DNA from: Methanosarcinales archaeon
GTDB taxonomy: Archaea > Halobacteriota > Methanosarcinia > Methanosarcinales > Methanocomedenaceae
Direction: 5' to 3'
DNA: 50,179 nucleotides
Assembly: GCA_021108405.1 (NCBI GenBank)
Contig: JAIOQW010000120.1
Span: 1-50,179, forward strand
The notes under the pieces: model-generated
Database searches by the model: none
What the model saw: the letters and a program-made list of their open reading frames with translations, nothing else
What the model was told of the DNA's origin: nothing
Position numbers and translations under genes: made by a program
Shown: one piece after another, positions 1 through 10,344 of the stretch
How positions within the stretch are numbered: the first letter of the stretch is position 1
Layout: each line of letters begins with the position of its first letter

Positions 1-13
1 GGTGTTATTAAAA

Positions 14-170
14 AAGAGACCGTTACATTACATGTTGGTACTATCAAAATAACCACAGATGAACACAGATGAACACAGATAAACGTGGATACACTACCTG
101 AAAATCTGTGTTTATCTGTGTTTATCTGTGGTTTCATAATATTTACCAACACGAATTGAAACGGTCTCTT
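14..170. mobile_element. MITE-like element with long nested inverted repeats
   Basis: The ends are imperfect inverted repeats: AAGAGACCGTT and TGTTGGTA on the left are mirrored by TACCAACA and AACGGTCTCTT on the right. Inside lies a second inverted repeat of about 30 bp per arm built from iterated ACACAGAT units. There is no coding capacity. The flanks are A-rich, so a target duplication cannot be fixed. A related core without the right arm occurs near 36917-36963. The call as a non-autonomous transposon is inference from its shape. Confidence 0.6.
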
Positions 171-204
171 AAAAAAGTAAACTATTTATAAGGTGGCTGA
201 ATAG

Positions 205-1806
205 TTACCTTTTCTTTTTATATAAAATTGCAATTACTACTCCAATAATGCCTGCTACCATTCCAAATCCCGGTTGTGTACGGGTGGCTGTAGGCTCTGG
301 TGTTTGTGTGGGTGTAGAAACAGCAGTTTCGCCCGGACGAAGGGATTCTGTAGTAATTACCGGATCTCCTGATGTAAATGTGGGAGAATTAGACATCTCT
401 TCCCCCCGGTATTCCTGAAGGTCATTAAATTTAGCTATGGCTTTTGGGAGTTCATAAACGCCTTGCGTGTTTCCACTGACTACATAACTTAAACTTACAC
501 TTTCATCTTCATCCAGTACTTTCTCAATAAAAGTATCCCCACTTACAAGTACAACGTTATCAGGCAGTGGAGTATTATCAAATATCTCTACATTGGCTCT
601 GACATCACCATTATTTGTGGCTGTGACTGTTACTGTAACCTCACCGTTGATATCTACCCTGGCGGGATTTACTGTTTTACTTAGAATTATCTTTGAGCCG
701 TGGACAATTATTTCAGGTGAATTACTAGATTGATTGTAGGTGATCCCGCCTACATCCCATTTTGCCTGGGATTTATTGAGTTCATACCCGTCCTTATCCG
801 GTTTTAGAGCCCTGATACTATATTTATAATCTTTAGTCTCGCCTGCTTTTATATCTAAATTCCACTGTAGAGGACTACTACCTACCAATTCAAAATAATC
901 CCCTGATGTATCTGTTAGCTCAATATTTTTTACACCATAACTTCCGTAGTTTATGAGTGTCAGATGGACAAAAGCATTATCTTTCATAAAAATTGAATCA
1001 TCAATAGTCTTGGTAAGGGTTATCATATTTGAAATGGTGATCTCTTTACTTCCTGAAAAACTATGCTCTTCTTCTTTCTGGTCAATACCTTTAATACTTG
1101 CAGTAATATTATGTACTGTATCTTTCATGTGGGAAGGTATTTCAAACTCGATATTTTGAGTTATTGTTTCACTATTATTAATACTATCATAGGTATAATG
1201 AGTGGTTTTATTTGTGCAGGAATGATGGAACTTAAGACCATCTATATCAATATCAAGTTCACCATCTTCAAGTGGTGCATCACCACAATTATTAGCTTTA
1301 ATGGTTGCTGATATCTTGGAATCTGTTAATTTATAGGTATCTTTATTAGTTGTAATAGTTACTTTTAATTCCGGAATACCGCGCAGTTCCATTTTAACAC
1401 TTGCCCAGGGGTTGTAGGTGTCATCCTGCCAGTGAATATCTGTAGATTGCATCAAGTCATCTGCAGTTACTCTTATTTCACCATCATAAATAAAATTATT
1501 AAAAATGCCCAGGCTTTCTGTTACAACAAGGACATCATCTTCATATAGCTTTATTCCTACAAAACGTGTACCGATATTTCCTTTGATATCTGTCCTTGGA
1601 AAATCATACGCTTCGACGGTAAAATTACCATTCTCAAGTTTGTCTCCCCAGTATAAGGTGCCGGTTTTACCTTGCGCCCATTTAATGTCATCCACTTCCC
1701 ATGCCTGTGCTATCATAGCAAGATTTGAAATTACTAATACAATAATCAAAACATATCTCAATTTATGAATCGTCCGGAATACTTCTAAAGACATAATGTA
1801 CACCAC
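205..1806 (-). CDS. Exported surface protein with COG1361/DUF11-like repeats and PGF-type C-terminal anchor
   Basis: This 533-residue protein has an N-terminal signal segment (about residues 14-36), then a long extracellular part rich in Asn, Thr and beta-strand patterns. Two stretches resemble DUF11/COG1361 repeats (LTLINYGSYGVKNIEL, about 280-300, and VTVTATNNGDVRANVEIFD, about 390-410). A Thr/Pro-rich stalk (PTQTPEPTATRTQ) leads to PGFGMVAG, a hydrophobic span and terminal KKKR. That tail is the PGF-CTERM layout, which archaeosortase is known to process in related archaea. ATG at 1806 or the internal ATG at residue 5 could be the start. It is a cell-surface structural or adhesion protein; no enzyme motif is visible. 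Confidence 0.8.
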   Translation of the reverse strand: MVYIMSLEVFRTIHKLRYVLIIVLVISNLAMIAQAWEVDDIKWAQGKTGTLYWGDKLENGNFTVEAYDFPRTDIKGNIGTRFVGIKLYEDDVLVVTESLGIFNNFIYDGEIRVTADDLMQSTDIHWQDDTYNPWASVKMELRGIPELKVTITTNKDTYKLTDSKISATIKANNCGDAPLEDGELDIDIDGLKFHHSCTNKTTHYTYDSINNSETITQNIEFEIPSHMKDTVHNITASIKGIDQKEEEHSFSGSKEITISNMITLTKTIDDSIFMKDNAFVHLTLINYGSYGVKNIELTDTSGDYFELVGSSPLQWNLDIKAGETKDYKYSIRALKPDKDGYELNKSQAKWDVGGITYNQSSNSPEIIVHGSKIILSKTVNPARVDINGEVTVTVTATNNGDVRANVEIFDNTPLPDNVVLVSGDTFIEKVLDEDESVSLSYVVSGNTQGVYELPKAIAKFNDLQEYRGEEMSNSPTFTSGDPVITTESLRPGETAVSTPTQTPEPTATRTQPGFGMVAGIIGVVIAILYKKKR

Positions 1807-1871
1807 TCCTCTTATTATTATGTAGACTCTACTACATATTCTTTTAGGCTCAAGTAAATACTCACTTCGTT

Positions 1872-1992
1872 TGTATGAACAAAATCCTCGCTAACGCTCG
1901 GATTTTATTCATCCTGAGGCTCTTAAAAGAACCGAAGATTAGAAAATGTGAAACATTTTCAGTATATCAAGTTATACTTGATATACTAAAAT
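1872..1992. repeat. Hairpin-chain intergenic repeat, copy at 1.9 kb
   Basis: A row of short palindromes: AAAATCC with GGATTTT around a CGCTAACGCTC loop, GGCTCTT with AAGAACC, GAAAATGT with ACATTTTC, and TATATCAAG with CTTGATATA. Linkers such as GAAGATTAG separate them. The same modules recur in many intergenic gaps of this window. It lies between two leftward genes, close to the 3' end of the lipoprotein gene. Confidence 0.75.
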
Positions 1993-1996
1993 AAAA

Positions 1997-2518
1997 TTAA
2001 GCAATTATGGCTTTTGCCAGTATTAATGAAGAATCTTCTAGATTGGAATTGCTTTTGACAATATAGACAATATTCTCATTATTCCAGATAATCCGGTACC
2101 TTGGTACTTGTGTACCATTATTTATGACATATTTCTTTATTTTTACAGCATTATGATCATTAAAATATATTTCGGTAAATCTGCTTCCGTCGGGCAGTTC
2201 AATATATTGGTCTTTATAATTGGATATAAATTCCAGGACGGATTGTTTTGAATCTAATTCTATTTCAATTATTGATACGTCAAGATTATCTCTATCTCGA
2301 TATGCTTCTTCCTTTGAGTGGATAATATGTTCGGAAAATTCATTATAATTGGAATTCGGAACAGTTGCTATATATTCATACCCTGCTGGTATAGGATCAA
2401 CCAGAATAGCAGGATTTTTATCCTGATCATTTGAATCTTCTATACAGCAAAGAGATAGTGAAGCTATGATAATAGATACCAGAACGACAGGAATTAAATT
2501 TATTTTATTATAAAACAT
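1997..2518 (-). CDS. Putative lipoprotein, unknown function
   Basis: I do not recognise the family. The chosen ATG gives 173 residues starting MFYNKINLIPVVLVS, a signal peptide ending in a lipobox-like SLSLCC, so the product is probably a membrane-anchored exported lipoprotein. An upstream in-frame ATG at 2578 would add 20 residues that spoil the signal peptide. The mature part is about 145 residues, acidic, with a predicted alpha/beta pattern (EYIATVPNSNYNEFSEHI, YRIIWNNENIVYIVKSNS). It lies just downstream of the S-layer gene on the same strand and may be co-transcribed with it. Confidence 0.6.
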   Translation of the reverse strand: MFYNKINLIPVVLVSIIIASLSLCCIEDSNDQDKNPAILVDPIPAGYEYIATVPNSNYNEFSEHIIHSKEEAYRDRDNLDVSIIEIELDSKQSVLEFISNYKDQYIELPDGSRFTEIYFNDHNAVKIKKYVINNGTQVPRYRIIWNNENIVYIVKSNSNLEDSSLILAKAIIA

Positions 2519-2612
2519 TGTTATCATATTATTAATTAATTGTTTTGAAAAAAAGAGAAAATAGAAGGGATAAATCATCCCTTCAATGTATTTTATTTAT
2601 TTACTTATTTAT

Positions 2613-4589
2613 TTACTCACGCTTTCTCAGTACCAGATATGCTACTGCAAGTATACCTGCAATTGCGAACACTGCTTCAAATCCAGGCTCTGTAGCCGTT
2701 TCGACTGGTGTTTCATCAGCAGTTTCATCAACACCTGGTCCTTCAGTTACATCTGGTCCTTCAGTTACATCAGGTCCTGCTGTTGCATTTGGGTCTACAG
2801 TTGCATTTGGGTCTACAGTTCCATCTGGAGTTGGTTCTGGAGTTTCATTACCAGTAACGATCTCGACAACCTTGACTACTCCGCCGATCTCTCCATCTTC
2901 ATTGGTCTTAAAGTTGAATCTATCACCAAGGAAACTGACTGTTCCGTCTTTCTTTATGTTGATCTCATCATCGCTTCCATCAATCTTTATTTCAATTTTT
3001 CCAGGATCAGTATCGTATGTTTTGATTAAAAAGCCATCGAATAGATCCTTATCTCCATCTTCGACTACAACAACATCTGATGAAATCTGTCTTGTAGTAT
3101 TGATCTTGATCAGATTGGTATTCATACCTGCAAATACTGTCTCTACATAGAATGACAATACTACATTATTATCCTTGTTGCTATCATTCAGGTCTTCCTT
3201 GTATTCGAATTTTCCTTTTTCCTCGACAACTGAGCTTTTCTTTTCTTCGCCGTCTATGGTAACAGTGACCCATGCTTCTCCACCGTCAACATCAATCTCG
3301 ACCGGAGTGATGCTAAGTCCTTCTTCAAGGGTCATCGTCTCGCCGACTTCTAATAGATGAGTATCATCATCGTCGTCATCTACAAGCAATTCGCTGAGAT
3401 ACCAATCACCGTTATTACTTACGACACTATATGCTTTACCGAGCCATGCAACCATTTCATTACTCCCATCCATATAGGTAGTTGTATTATATGTGAAATT
3501 ACCCTTGGCAATCTCAAGATCATCATTGCTAACTGTAATGTCTAAAGTCTCAGCGCCAAGTCCGTCATCTAAGTCATAGTACAGGATACTTGGATTCTTT
3601 TTTGAAGTCAGATAAAACGGTTCATATCCTCCTGCTGTTAATTCACCTACATCTGCAAAAATTTCATGAACACCAGGTTCAGTAATCTTTACAACAAGAC
3701 CGCCGATATCTCCATCTTCATTGGTCATAAAGTTGAATCTATCGCCCAGAATACTGACTATTCCGTCTTTCTTCAGGTTGATCTCATCATCGCTTCTATC
3801 AATCTTTATTTCAATTTGTCCAAGACCAGTATCGTATGTTTTGATTATAAAGCCATCAAATAGATCCTTATCTCCATCTTCGACTACAACAATATCCGAT
3901 GAAATCTGTCTTGTAGTATTGATCTTGATCAGATTGGTATTCATACCTGCAAATACTGTCTCTACATAGAATGACAATACTACATTATTATCCTTGTTGC
4001 TATCATTCAGGTCTTCCTTGTATTCGAATTTTCCTTTTTCCTCGACAACTGAGCTTTTCTTTTCTTCGCCGTCTATGGTAACAGTGACCCATGCTTCTCC
4101 ACCGTCAACATCAATCTCGACCGGAGTGATGCTAAGTCCTTCTTCAAGGGTCATCGTCTCGCCGACTTCTAATAGATGAGTATCATCATCGTCGTCATCT
4201 ACAAGCAATTCGCTGAGATACCAATCACCGTTATTACTTACGACACTATATGCTTTACCGAGCCATGCAACCATTTCATTACTCCCATCCATATAGGTAG
4301 TTGTATTATATGTGAAATTACCCTTGGCAATCTCAAGATCATCATTGCTAACTGTAATGTCTAAAATCTCAGCGCCAAGTCCGTCATCTAAGTCATAGTA
4401 CAGGATACTTGGATAAGTTTCTGAAGTTAGGTAGAAATCAGCATATTCGTTTGCATCTAGATCATTAACATACGCAAGGAATTCATAAGGCGCTGATACT
4501 TGCTCAATTTCGGCAGTACTTAACGCTGGCAAAACTGTTATGAGCATAGTGAGCACCATAAAACTAATTATAGTTTTCAAATTTTTCAT
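2613..4589 (-). CDS. S-layer family protein with duplicated domain and PGF-CTERM tail
   Basis: This 658-residue protein has a signal peptide (residues 1-26, ending ALSTAEIEQ) and two consecutive copies of a domain of about 270 residues. Each copy contains PSILYYDLDDGLGAE, a WLGKAYSV stretch and a DDDDDD acidic run, typical of the S-layer duplication-domain family that coats Methanosarcinales cells. The C-terminus has iterated VDPNATVDPNAT and VTEGPDVTEGP units (an O-glycosylated-type stalk), then PGF, a hydrophobic span and RKRE. It is probably a major or accessory sheath subunit. The two domains are almost identical from DITVSNDD to RQISSD, so the duplication or conversion is recent. A well-placed GAGGA precedes the ATG. 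Confidence 0.88.
   Translation of the reverse strand: MKNLKTIISFMVLTMLITVLPALSTAEIEQVSAPYEFLAYVNDLDANEYADFYLTSETYPSILYYDLDDGLGAEILDITVSNDDLEIAKGNFTYNTTTYMDGSNEMVAWLGKAYSVVSNNGDWYLSELLVDDDDDDTHLLEVGETMTLEEGLSITPVEIDVDGGEAWVTVTIDGEEKKSSVVEEKGKFEYKEDLNDSNKDNNVVLSFYVETVFAGMNTNLIKINTTRQISSDIVVVEDGDKDLFDGFIIKTYDTGLGQIEIKIDRSDDEINLKKDGIVSILGDRFNFMTNEDGDIGGLVVKITEPGVHEIFADVGELTAGGYEPFYLTSKKNPSILYYDLDDGLGAETLDITVSNDDLEIAKGNFTYNTTTYMDGSNEMVAWLGKAYSVVSNNGDWYLSELLVDDDDDDTHLLEVGETMTLEEGLSITPVEIDVDGGEAWVTVTIDGEEKKSSVVEEKGKFEYKEDLNDSNKDNNVVLSFYVETVFAGMNTNLIKINTTRQISSDVVVVEDGDKDLFDGFLIKTYDTDPGKIEIKIDGSDDEINIKKDGTVSFLGDRFNFKTNEDGEIGGVVKVVEIVTGNETPEPTPDGTVDPNATVDPNATAGPDVTEGPDVTEGPGVDETADETPVETATEPGFEAVFAIAGILAVAYLVLRKRE
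3079..4411. repeat. Tandem intragenic repeat, 819-bp period
   Basis: Positions 3079-3592 and 3898-4411 match over about 514 bp with one difference that I could see (near 3548 and 4367), offset by exactly 819 bp (273 codons). Flanking parts of the two units are clearly more diverged. This patchy identity suggests recent gene conversion within an older domain duplication in the S-layer gene. Confidence 0.85.
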
Positions 4590-4870
4590 TATTTTTCCTC
4601 CTCATTTAGATTATTATTACCCGATAGTCCGGGTATGATTAGAGTGAATGGTAGAATTACCTGTTAAGCTTAAAAAAGCTTACAGGATTCAAGGTTCCGC
4701 CTGCAACCTTGTAGATCCCTACGGAATCGACAATTGTCGCATACGGTTTTATCACCCTCTTAATCCCGTCATATATGGATTATTAACTTTCTATAAGTTG
4801 TTCCCCTTTTAAATCTTTTGCGGTCGAATTATGTTAAAAACAAGCATACGGCTCCATTATATCCAACGAA
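4590..4870 (-). promoter_or_regulatory. Structured leader of the S-layer gene
   Basis: This gene-free stretch between the divergent S-layer and metG genes holds two hairpins: CCTGTTAAGCTT (4660-4671) with AAGCTTACAGG (4676-4686), and AAGGTT (about 4690) with AACCTT. An AT-rich stretch follows near 4780-4820. A long structured 5' leader for the leftward S-layer transcript is the simplest reading. I could not fix a TATA box or start site. Confidence 0.35.
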
Positions 4871-4993
4871 ATAATGTACACATATTGTCGAAGTCCGGTA
4901 TCAATTCCAGCATCCATATTAATAGAAACATATTTTACAACAAACATATATTCATATGCATCACATTTCATTTATTCGGAGGAACCAATTCCA

Positions 4994-7015
4994 ATGTCAG
5001 ACTTCCCAACTAATAAACCTGTCCTTGTCACCTGCGGACTGCCTTATGCTAACGGCAGATGCCATATCGGACACCTACGAACATATATTCCTGCTGATAT
5101 TTATGTCAGGTCACTGCATAAACAGGGCCAGAGAACTGTATTTGTATGCGGTTCTGATACCCATGGTACACCTATCGTGGTAAGTGCAGAGGAATTAAAC
5201 ACGACACCAACGCAACTTATTGAAAAATATCACAGCCATTTTGATGAAGTATTCAAGAACCTGGATATCAGGTTTGACTCTTTCGGGAGTACTGATAACC
5301 GGGTAAACCATAACAGAACGAACGATATCGTCAATAAGCTAATTAAGAATGGTTATGTCTACCCAAAAATAATCGATCTGGCCTACTGCAGCCAATGCGA
5401 ACGGTTCTTACCAGACAGGTATGTGGAAGGTATCTGTCCGTACTGTGAATCCCCTGCAAGGGGAGATGAATGTGATCAAGGCTGCGGCAGGCATTTAGAA
5501 CCTGGCGAGATACGTGATCCGATATGTAAGATATGCGGAAATAAAGCCAAGTATAGACAGCAAGAACATTTCTTCTTTAAATTATCCTCATTTAAGGATT
5601 TTTTACTTGAACATCTTAAGACCCTGAAGGGAACTGATAATGCCAGGAATTATGCTAAAGAGTGGGTTACTAAAGAACTCAGGGACTGGTGCATAACCCG
5701 CAACCTTGAATGGGGCGTGCGGTTCCCGGGTCATGATGATCTGGTTGTTTACGTATGGGTGGATGCTCCGATAGGCTATATTTCCTTCACAGAAGAATAT
5801 TGTAATAATATAGGCGGCGACTGGAAGTCAATATGGCAGGGGGATTCCAGGATCATTCATTTCATTGGCCTTGACATAGCATATCACCACTGCATTTTCT
5901 GGCCAGCTATGCTTGAAGGTGCCGGATATTCACTCCCCTGGGCAGTAATAGCTTCCGGAATGGTAAAGATAGAAGATAAGACATTCAGTAAAAGCAGAGG
6001 ATATGTAGTATGGGTTAATGAGGACTATCTTGAACACGGTTTTCATCCTGATCTGCTGCGTTATTACCTTGCCAGTTACACCTCACATACCAAAGACCTG
6101 AATTTTTCATGGCAGATATTCCAGGATAAGACAAATAACGAACTTGTGGGATCTCTGGGTAATTTCCTGTACCGTACTTTGCATTTTGCACATAAGAACT
6201 ATGGAGTTATTCCTGACGGTGAGGTCTCTGATGAAATATTTAAAGAAATACGCACAACAATCAATGCAGTAATAGAGGCAATGGACCAGTATGAGTTCAA
6301 GAAAGCTATCGATAATATACTCAAACTGTCAGGATATGGCAATACATATTTCCAGTCACATGAGCCCTGGCACCTGATAAAACAGGATAAAAAAGCCTGC
6401 AGTCGTATAGTGAAAGATTGCCTCCAGATCGCAAAGGCACTGGTACTGCTAAGTGAACCCGTACTCCCGGTCAAGATGAAAGAAGCATGGGGTCATCTGG
6501 GTTTAAATGGGGATGTCACACAGTTGAATTATGATGAAGCTCTAATAGAGATAGAATCAGGTAGAACACTTCCAAAACCTAATATCCTTTTTGAGAAGAT
6601 CGATGATAAAAAGATCGAGGAGATGAATATTATTTTGAATAAAAGAGTAGCTGTGGCAAGTGCAAAAGAAGCCAATCTATCACCAAAGATATCTGAGATA
6701 ACATTTGATGAGTTCAAGAACATGGATATACGAGTTGGAACAGTGTTAACGGCACAGAATATAAAAGGTTCCGAAAAGCTCTTGAAACTCATGGTAGATA
6801 TTGGTGAAACCGAGCCAAGACAGGTAGTAGCAGGCATTGCACAAACCCACATACCTGAAAAACTTGTAGGCAGGCAACTGATATTGCTCGCAAATATGAA
6901 ACCGGCTAAAATATTTGGAACGGAATCAAGAGGAATGATCCTTGCAGCTGATGAATCAGGAGCAGTACTGCTTGTGCCTGAGCGATCTGTAAATAATGGT
7001 ACGGCTATTAGATAG
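4994..7015 (+). CDS. metG: Methionyl-tRNA synthetase with C-terminal tRNA-binding domain
   Basis: It charges initiator and elongator tRNA-Met in the cytoplasm. The 673-residue product has the class I HIGH motif (residues 24-27), a zinc knuckle (CSQCERF to CKICGNK, about 130-195), the anticodon-recognition region and a KMSKS-equivalent FSKSRG near 337. A C-terminal EMAP-like tRNA-binding domain ([12 protein letters not shown], about 575 to the end) is fused, as in many archaeal and bacterial MetG. The ATG at 4994 was chosen because CGGAGGAA lies 11 bp upstream. An in-frame ATG at 4874 would add 40 residues of non-homologous leader. It appears monocistronic and is followed by a repeat cluster. 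Confidence 0.97.
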   Translation: MSDFPTNKPVLVTCGLPYANGRCHIGHLRTYIPADIYVRSLHKQGQRTVFVCGSDTHGTPIVVSAEELNTTPTQLIEKYHSHFDEVFKNLDIRFDSFGSTDNRVNHNRTNDIVNKLIKNGYVYPKIIDLAYCSQCERFLPDRYVEGICPYCESPARGDECDQGCGRHLEPGEIRDPICKICGNKAKYRQQEHFFFKLSSFKDFLLEHLKTLKGTDNARNYAKEWVTKELRDWCITRNLEWGVRFPGHDDLVVYVWVDAPIGYISFTEEYCNNIGGDWKSIWQGDSRIIHFIGLDIAYHHCIFWPAMLEGAGYSLPWAVIASGMVKIEDKTFSKSRGYVVWVNEDYLEHGFHPDLLRYYLASYTSHTKDLNFSWQIFQDKTNNELVGSLGNFLYRTLHFAHKNYGVIPDGEVSDEIFKEIRTTINAVIEAMDQYEFKKAIDNILKLSGYGNTYFQSHEPWHLIKQDKKACSRIVKDCLQIAKALVLLSEPVLPVKMKEAWGHLGLNGDVTQLNYDEALIEIESGRTLPKPNILFEKIDDKKIEEMNIILNKRVAVASAKEANLSPKISEITFDEFKNMDIRVGTVLTAQNIKGSEKLLKLMVDIGETEPRQVVAGIAQTHIPEKLVGRQLILLANMKPAKIFGTESRGMILAADESGAVLLVPERSVNNGTAIR

Positions 7016-7018
7016 ATT

Positions 7019-7185
7019 TAGAACAAAATCCTCGCTATCGCTCGGATTTTCTTGACCGACATTCCAGAGGAATGGAGGATTAAAAGATTCGTAGAATCTT
7101 CGTCTGACATTCCAGAGGAATGGAGGATTAGAAAATGTGAATTGGGTGAGAATTTTCGATATATCGAGTTATACTTGATATACTA
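7019..7185. repeat. Hairpin-chain intergenic repeat after metG
   Basis: The copy starts with the AAAATCC/GGATTTT hairpin 4 bp after the metG stop. It then has two CATTCC-AGAGG-AATG modules, an AAGATTC/GAATCTT module, a GAAAATGT-type module and the TATATC/GATATA palindrome. The first hairpin is followed by T-rich sequence, so it could end the metG transcript. Confidence 0.75.
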
Positions 7186-7377
7186 TATAAATTCAGTTAA
7201 ATATAAATGGGGCATTAAGGATCGGAGGGGATGGATACGATACCGTTATTGCCCCAGTACCATATAATTTGTAATAACTTATTCATATTGTTTTCGATGG
7301 GTCAAATAAATACTTATGTGTAATACATTCGATACTTTAATATAATGTTATTAGACATATCAATTTCAGGTGAAATA

Positions 7378-7794
7378 ATGGAGAAAGAATGGCAGATAGA
7401 TCTTAACCTTCCTGATATTGGTGCATTGTTAACATTATTAAGTACGGCCATATCCTCTGCCCTTATGGGAGTGGGGTGTGTTTTATATGTAGTAATGATG
7501 ATGACAACAGCTTATGAAGTTAAAGGAAAGGATTTTCTGATAAGCCTGATGAACCCGGAAGCAAACTTATCCTTCGAAGCAGATTTCGTACTTGTTGTAG
7601 GTACCCTGTTGATCATCTCAGCAATATTTTTTTTTATTACAATGATAACCTCTATTTTTGAGTTAAATGCAGTCTCAAAGAAGGACAGGAACGGACGTAT
7701 AAATATAGTATTCATATTGTTTGGCATCTCAATGATATCACTGATATTAGCACTGCTTGCAACTGTGTTATTGAGATATTATTACTATTATTAA
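7378..7794 (+). CDS. Small integral membrane protein, unknown
   Basis: I do not recognise the family. The 138-residue product has three predicted membrane helices (about residues 13-40, 66-92 and 105-130) and ends in YYYYY. The ATG at 7378 is preceded by TCAGGTGAAATA, a good site; an upstream ATG at 7345 lacks one. An AT-rich TATA-like element lies about 35 bp upstream. It ends 13 bp before the chelatase-like AAA+ gene on the same strand, so it probably shares a transcript and may anchor or accompany that complex at the membrane. That role is inference from position only. Confidence 0.6.
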   Translation: MEKEWQIDLNLPDIGALLTLLSTAISSALMGVGCVLYVVMMMTTAYEVKGKDFLISLMNPEANLSFEADFVLVVGTLLIISAIFFFITMITSIFELNAVSKKDRNGRINIVFILFGISMISLILALLATVLLRYYYYY

Positions 7795-7807
7795 TGAGGT
7801 AGTGAGA

Positions 7808-8926
7808 ATGGGTAATATTGATATACACGGCAATATAAGAGAAATAGCCGGAATTGAAAAGATAGAAGAATCCAAACCGACCATGAAAGCCAGTATAGAG
7901 ACAAAAACTCATAGAGTATTGTATCCTTTTACAGCTATCGTAGGCCAGGAAAAGATGAAACGTGCTTTGATCCTTAATGCTATCAATCCATCTATTGGCG
8001 GCGTACTGATAAGAGGACAAAAAGGAACAGCAAAATCCACAGCAGTCAGGGGGTTAGCAGAGATACTGCCTGAGTTCGATGTAGTATCAGGCTGTACCTA
8101 CAACTGTGACCCACATGATGAGGAAAAATTCTGCTGGGAATGCCAGATACGCAAGAAAGAAAGAAATATCACTACTAAAAAACATCCGATGAAAGTAATA
8201 GACCTGCCTGTAGGTGCTACCGAAGACAGGGTTGTAGGCAGTCTTGATATAGAAAAAGCCGTAACCGAAGGTATCAAGGCATATGAACCCGGAATACTTG
8301 CCCAGGCAAACCGCAATATCCTGTATGTGGATGAGATTAACCTGCTGGATGATTTTGTAGTAGATGCACTACTGGATGCAGCAGCTATGGGTATAAACAC
8401 TGTCGAGCGTGAAGGTGTGAGTGTAAGCCATCCGTCAAATTTCATCATTATAGGAAGCATGAACCCTGAAGAAGGTGAACTAAGACCCCAACTGCTTGAT
8501 CGGATAGCTTTACAGGTAGAGGTTATAGGCATACAGGATATAGAGCAAAGAGTTGAGATCGTAGAGAGACGTAACAGGTTTAATGAGAACCCGGAAGGAT
8601 TTAGAAGGGAATTCGATCAAGAACAGGACCGTCTGCATGCAAGAATAGTGAAAGGACAACAACTTTTTTCAAGTGTTGTTACAACCCGTGACAATCTTCA
8701 AACTATTGCACAGATCTGTGTGGAATTTAATGTTGATGGGCACAGAGCCGATATCATGATAGAAAGAACTGCCCGCACCAATGCAGGCTTTGAAGGAAGA
8801 GATAGAGTGATCAATGAAGATATTGTTGAGGCTGCTGAAATGGTACTGCCTCATAGAATGAGAAAAAGGCCTTTTGAAGAGGAAGAGTTCAGCGTTGAAC
8901 AATTACGACGTCTGGTGGATAAATGA
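7808..8926 (+). CDS. ChlI/BchI-like AAA+ ATPase (metal-chelatase I subunit family)
   Basis: This 372-residue AAA+ protein has Walker [10 protein letters not shown] (about 70-78), Walker [12 protein letters not shown] and a sensor region [16 protein letters not shown], matching magnesium/cobalt-chelatase I subunits. Four cysteines between Walker A and B ([18 protein letters not shown]) resemble a metal site seen in archaeal members. These ATPases remodel a large catalytic subunit (ChlH or CobN) during metal insertion into tetrapyrroles. No such subunit is in the window. The ATG at 7808 sits 7 bp after GAGGT; a GTG six bases upstream is too close to that site. The stop overlaps the next gene by 4 bp (ATGA). 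Confidence 0.85.
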   Translation: MGNIDIHGNIREIAGIEKIEESKPTMKASIETKTHRVLYPFTAIVGQEKMKRALILNAINPSIGGVLIRGQKGTAKSTAVRGLAEILPEFDVVSGCTYNCDPHDEEKFCWECQIRKKERNITTKKHPMKVIDLPVGATEDRVVGSLDIEKAVTEGIKAYEPGILAQANRNILYVDEINLLDDFVVDALLDAAAMGINTVEREGVSVSHPSNFIIIGSMNPEEGELRPQLLDRIALQVEVIGIQDIEQRVEIVERRNRFNENPEGFRREFDQEQDRLHARIVKGQQLFSSVVTTRDNLQTIAQICVEFNVDGHRADIMIERTARTNAGFEGRDRVINEDIVEAAEMVLPHRMRKRPFEEEEFSVEQLRRLVDK

Positions 8927-9984
8927 ACGATATTATTGCCAGAAGAATAATAGATAATCTTAAAGAAGATCATGATACAATGGTTGGTCATTCTACACCA
9001 ATCCACCGTACTCCAGTATATACAGTTCCGGTCTCAAAGACCCCAATCTTGCAGGCGCCGATCCATAGTATTCCAGTCAACCGGGAATTGGAGATCACAG
9101 TTGAACCTGGAAAACAAACAGATGATCATGAACAAACAGATGAAGTAGTTCTGCGACAGATACTTACTGATTTTACAAGAATTAAGAAAAAAAAGATCAC
9201 CAGCACCCAGATGAAAAGCGGAAGGCGAGCAGAGGTCCTGACAAAAGGAAAACGAGGCAGGTATGTAAGGTACCGCATGCCTGACGGGGAAGTAACAGAT
9301 ATTGCAATTGCACCGACCATCAGGGCCGCAGCAATGCATGCGTCAGAGAATAAACTGAAGGTATTAAGGAGCGATTATAGAGAAAAAGTAAGACGAAGGC
9401 GCATCTGTACACTTATCAACATAGTCCTGGATACCAGTGGCAGCATGGATGAGATGAATAAAGTGGAGATCACCAGTAGTGTAATAGTAGCACTGTTAAA
9501 GGACGCCTATCAACGCAGGGATAAAGTCTCATTAGTCACCTATAGCGGTCGCAAAGCAGAAGTTGCTCTTCCCTTCACATCATCAGTAGAACGAGCTAAA
9601 GGATATCTGGAAACCATACCGTTCGGTGGTACCACTCCACTGGCATCTGGTATTCTTATGGGGCTGCATGTATTGCATAATGAGATCATAAAAGACCCTT
9701 CCACAATTCCGATAATGATCCTGGTCACTGATGGTAAAGCTAATATACCTCTGGAAGTGGGGGCTAATATCCATCGGGAACTCTCAATGATATTAAATTA
9801 TGTGGTCAATGAAGGGATCCATGTACTAACTGTAGACATGAATAGTCACGGTTCAAAACTTGCCAGGGAGATATCGCAAAAGACCAATGGAAGATATTTT
9901 CATCCTGAGAGTCTTAGCAAGGAGTCATTATATAAGGTTATTAGTAATGAGCGGGACGATGTCTCATATTTTGCCAAAATATAA
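8923..9984 (+). CDS. ChlD/BchD-like von Willebrand factor A domain protein
   Basis: The 353-residue product has an N-terminal Pro-rich linker of HTPI/TPVY-like repeats (about residues 20-55), a basic middle region and a C-terminal VWA domain with the MIDAS motif [11 protein letters not shown] (about 168-178) and downstream [11 protein letters not shown]. It lacks the AAA-like domain of full-length ChlD, which is usual for the short form that pairs with a ChlI-type ATPase. Translation is coupled to the upstream ATPase gene through an ATGA overlap. Together they probably drive a cobalt, magnesium or nickel chelatase or a MoxR-like maturation step. The substrate cannot be read from the sequence. 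Confidence 0.82.
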   Translation: MNDIIARRIIDNLKEDHDTMVGHSTPIHRTPVYTVPVSKTPILQAPIHSIPVNRELEITVEPGKQTDDHEQTDEVVLRQILTDFTRIKKKKITSTQMKSGRRAEVLTKGKRGRYVRYRMPDGEVTDIAIAPTIRAAAMHASENKLKVLRSDYREKVRRRRICTLINIVLDTSGSMDEMNKVEITSSVIVALLKDAYQRRDKVSLVTYSGRKAEVALPFTSSVERAKGYLETIPFGGTTPLASGILMGLHVLHNEIIKDPSTIPIMILVTDGKANIPLEVGANIHRELSMILNYVVNEGIHVLTVDMNSHGSKLAREISQKTNGRYFHPESLSKESLYKVISNERDDVSYFAKI

Positions 9985-10041
9985 TGGAAGGTTTTATATG
10001 CTAATATAACATGACAAACTATTTCTTGGCGATGATATGGA

Positions 10042-10335
10042 ATGAATATAAGTATTGATCCAATCGGAGTTATAAAAAAATCGGGAAAATTGGTAAATGT
10101 CCTGATCTATTCTGACTTTGACATAATTACCAAAGGTGTGATCGGAAATATCCAGAAAGGCATTGATCTTCTGATAATCCATAAGAATGATAAAATAAAC
10201 AGCAAACACCAGGTATGTGTTTCAAAGGTCACACTAATTGAGCGAAGCGGAAACCTGCTAACTGTCAAGGGTATCAGATCAGCTGATGGTGATTCAGTTA
10301 TCGATATAAGACGAACAGACGACCTTTCCTATTGA
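10042..10335 (+). CDS. Small conserved-looking protein upstream of fen, unknown
   Basis: I do not recognise this 97-residue protein. It is probably soluble and beta-rich (VNVLIYSDFDIITKGVIGN, HQVCVSKVTLIERSGN) with one cysteine and no membrane segment. The ATG at 10042 is only weakly preceded by a Shine-Dalgarno-like sequence (GATGATATGG). The gene ends 9 bp before fen on the same strand, so it is probably co-transcribed with the flap endonuclease. A role in nucleic-acid metabolism is a guess from position. Confidence 0.6.
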   Translation: MNISIDPIGVIKKSGKLVNVLIYSDFDIITKGVIGNIQKGIDLLIIHKNDKINSKHQVCVSKVTLIERSGNLLTVKGIRSADGDSVIDIRRTDDLSY

Positions 10336-10344
10336 GGTCTTGTT

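Noticed and set aside
2545-3150. 201-codon plus-strand frame with Ser/Pro repeats
   Set aside because: It is the antisense of the Pro/Thr-rich stalk of the S-layer gene.
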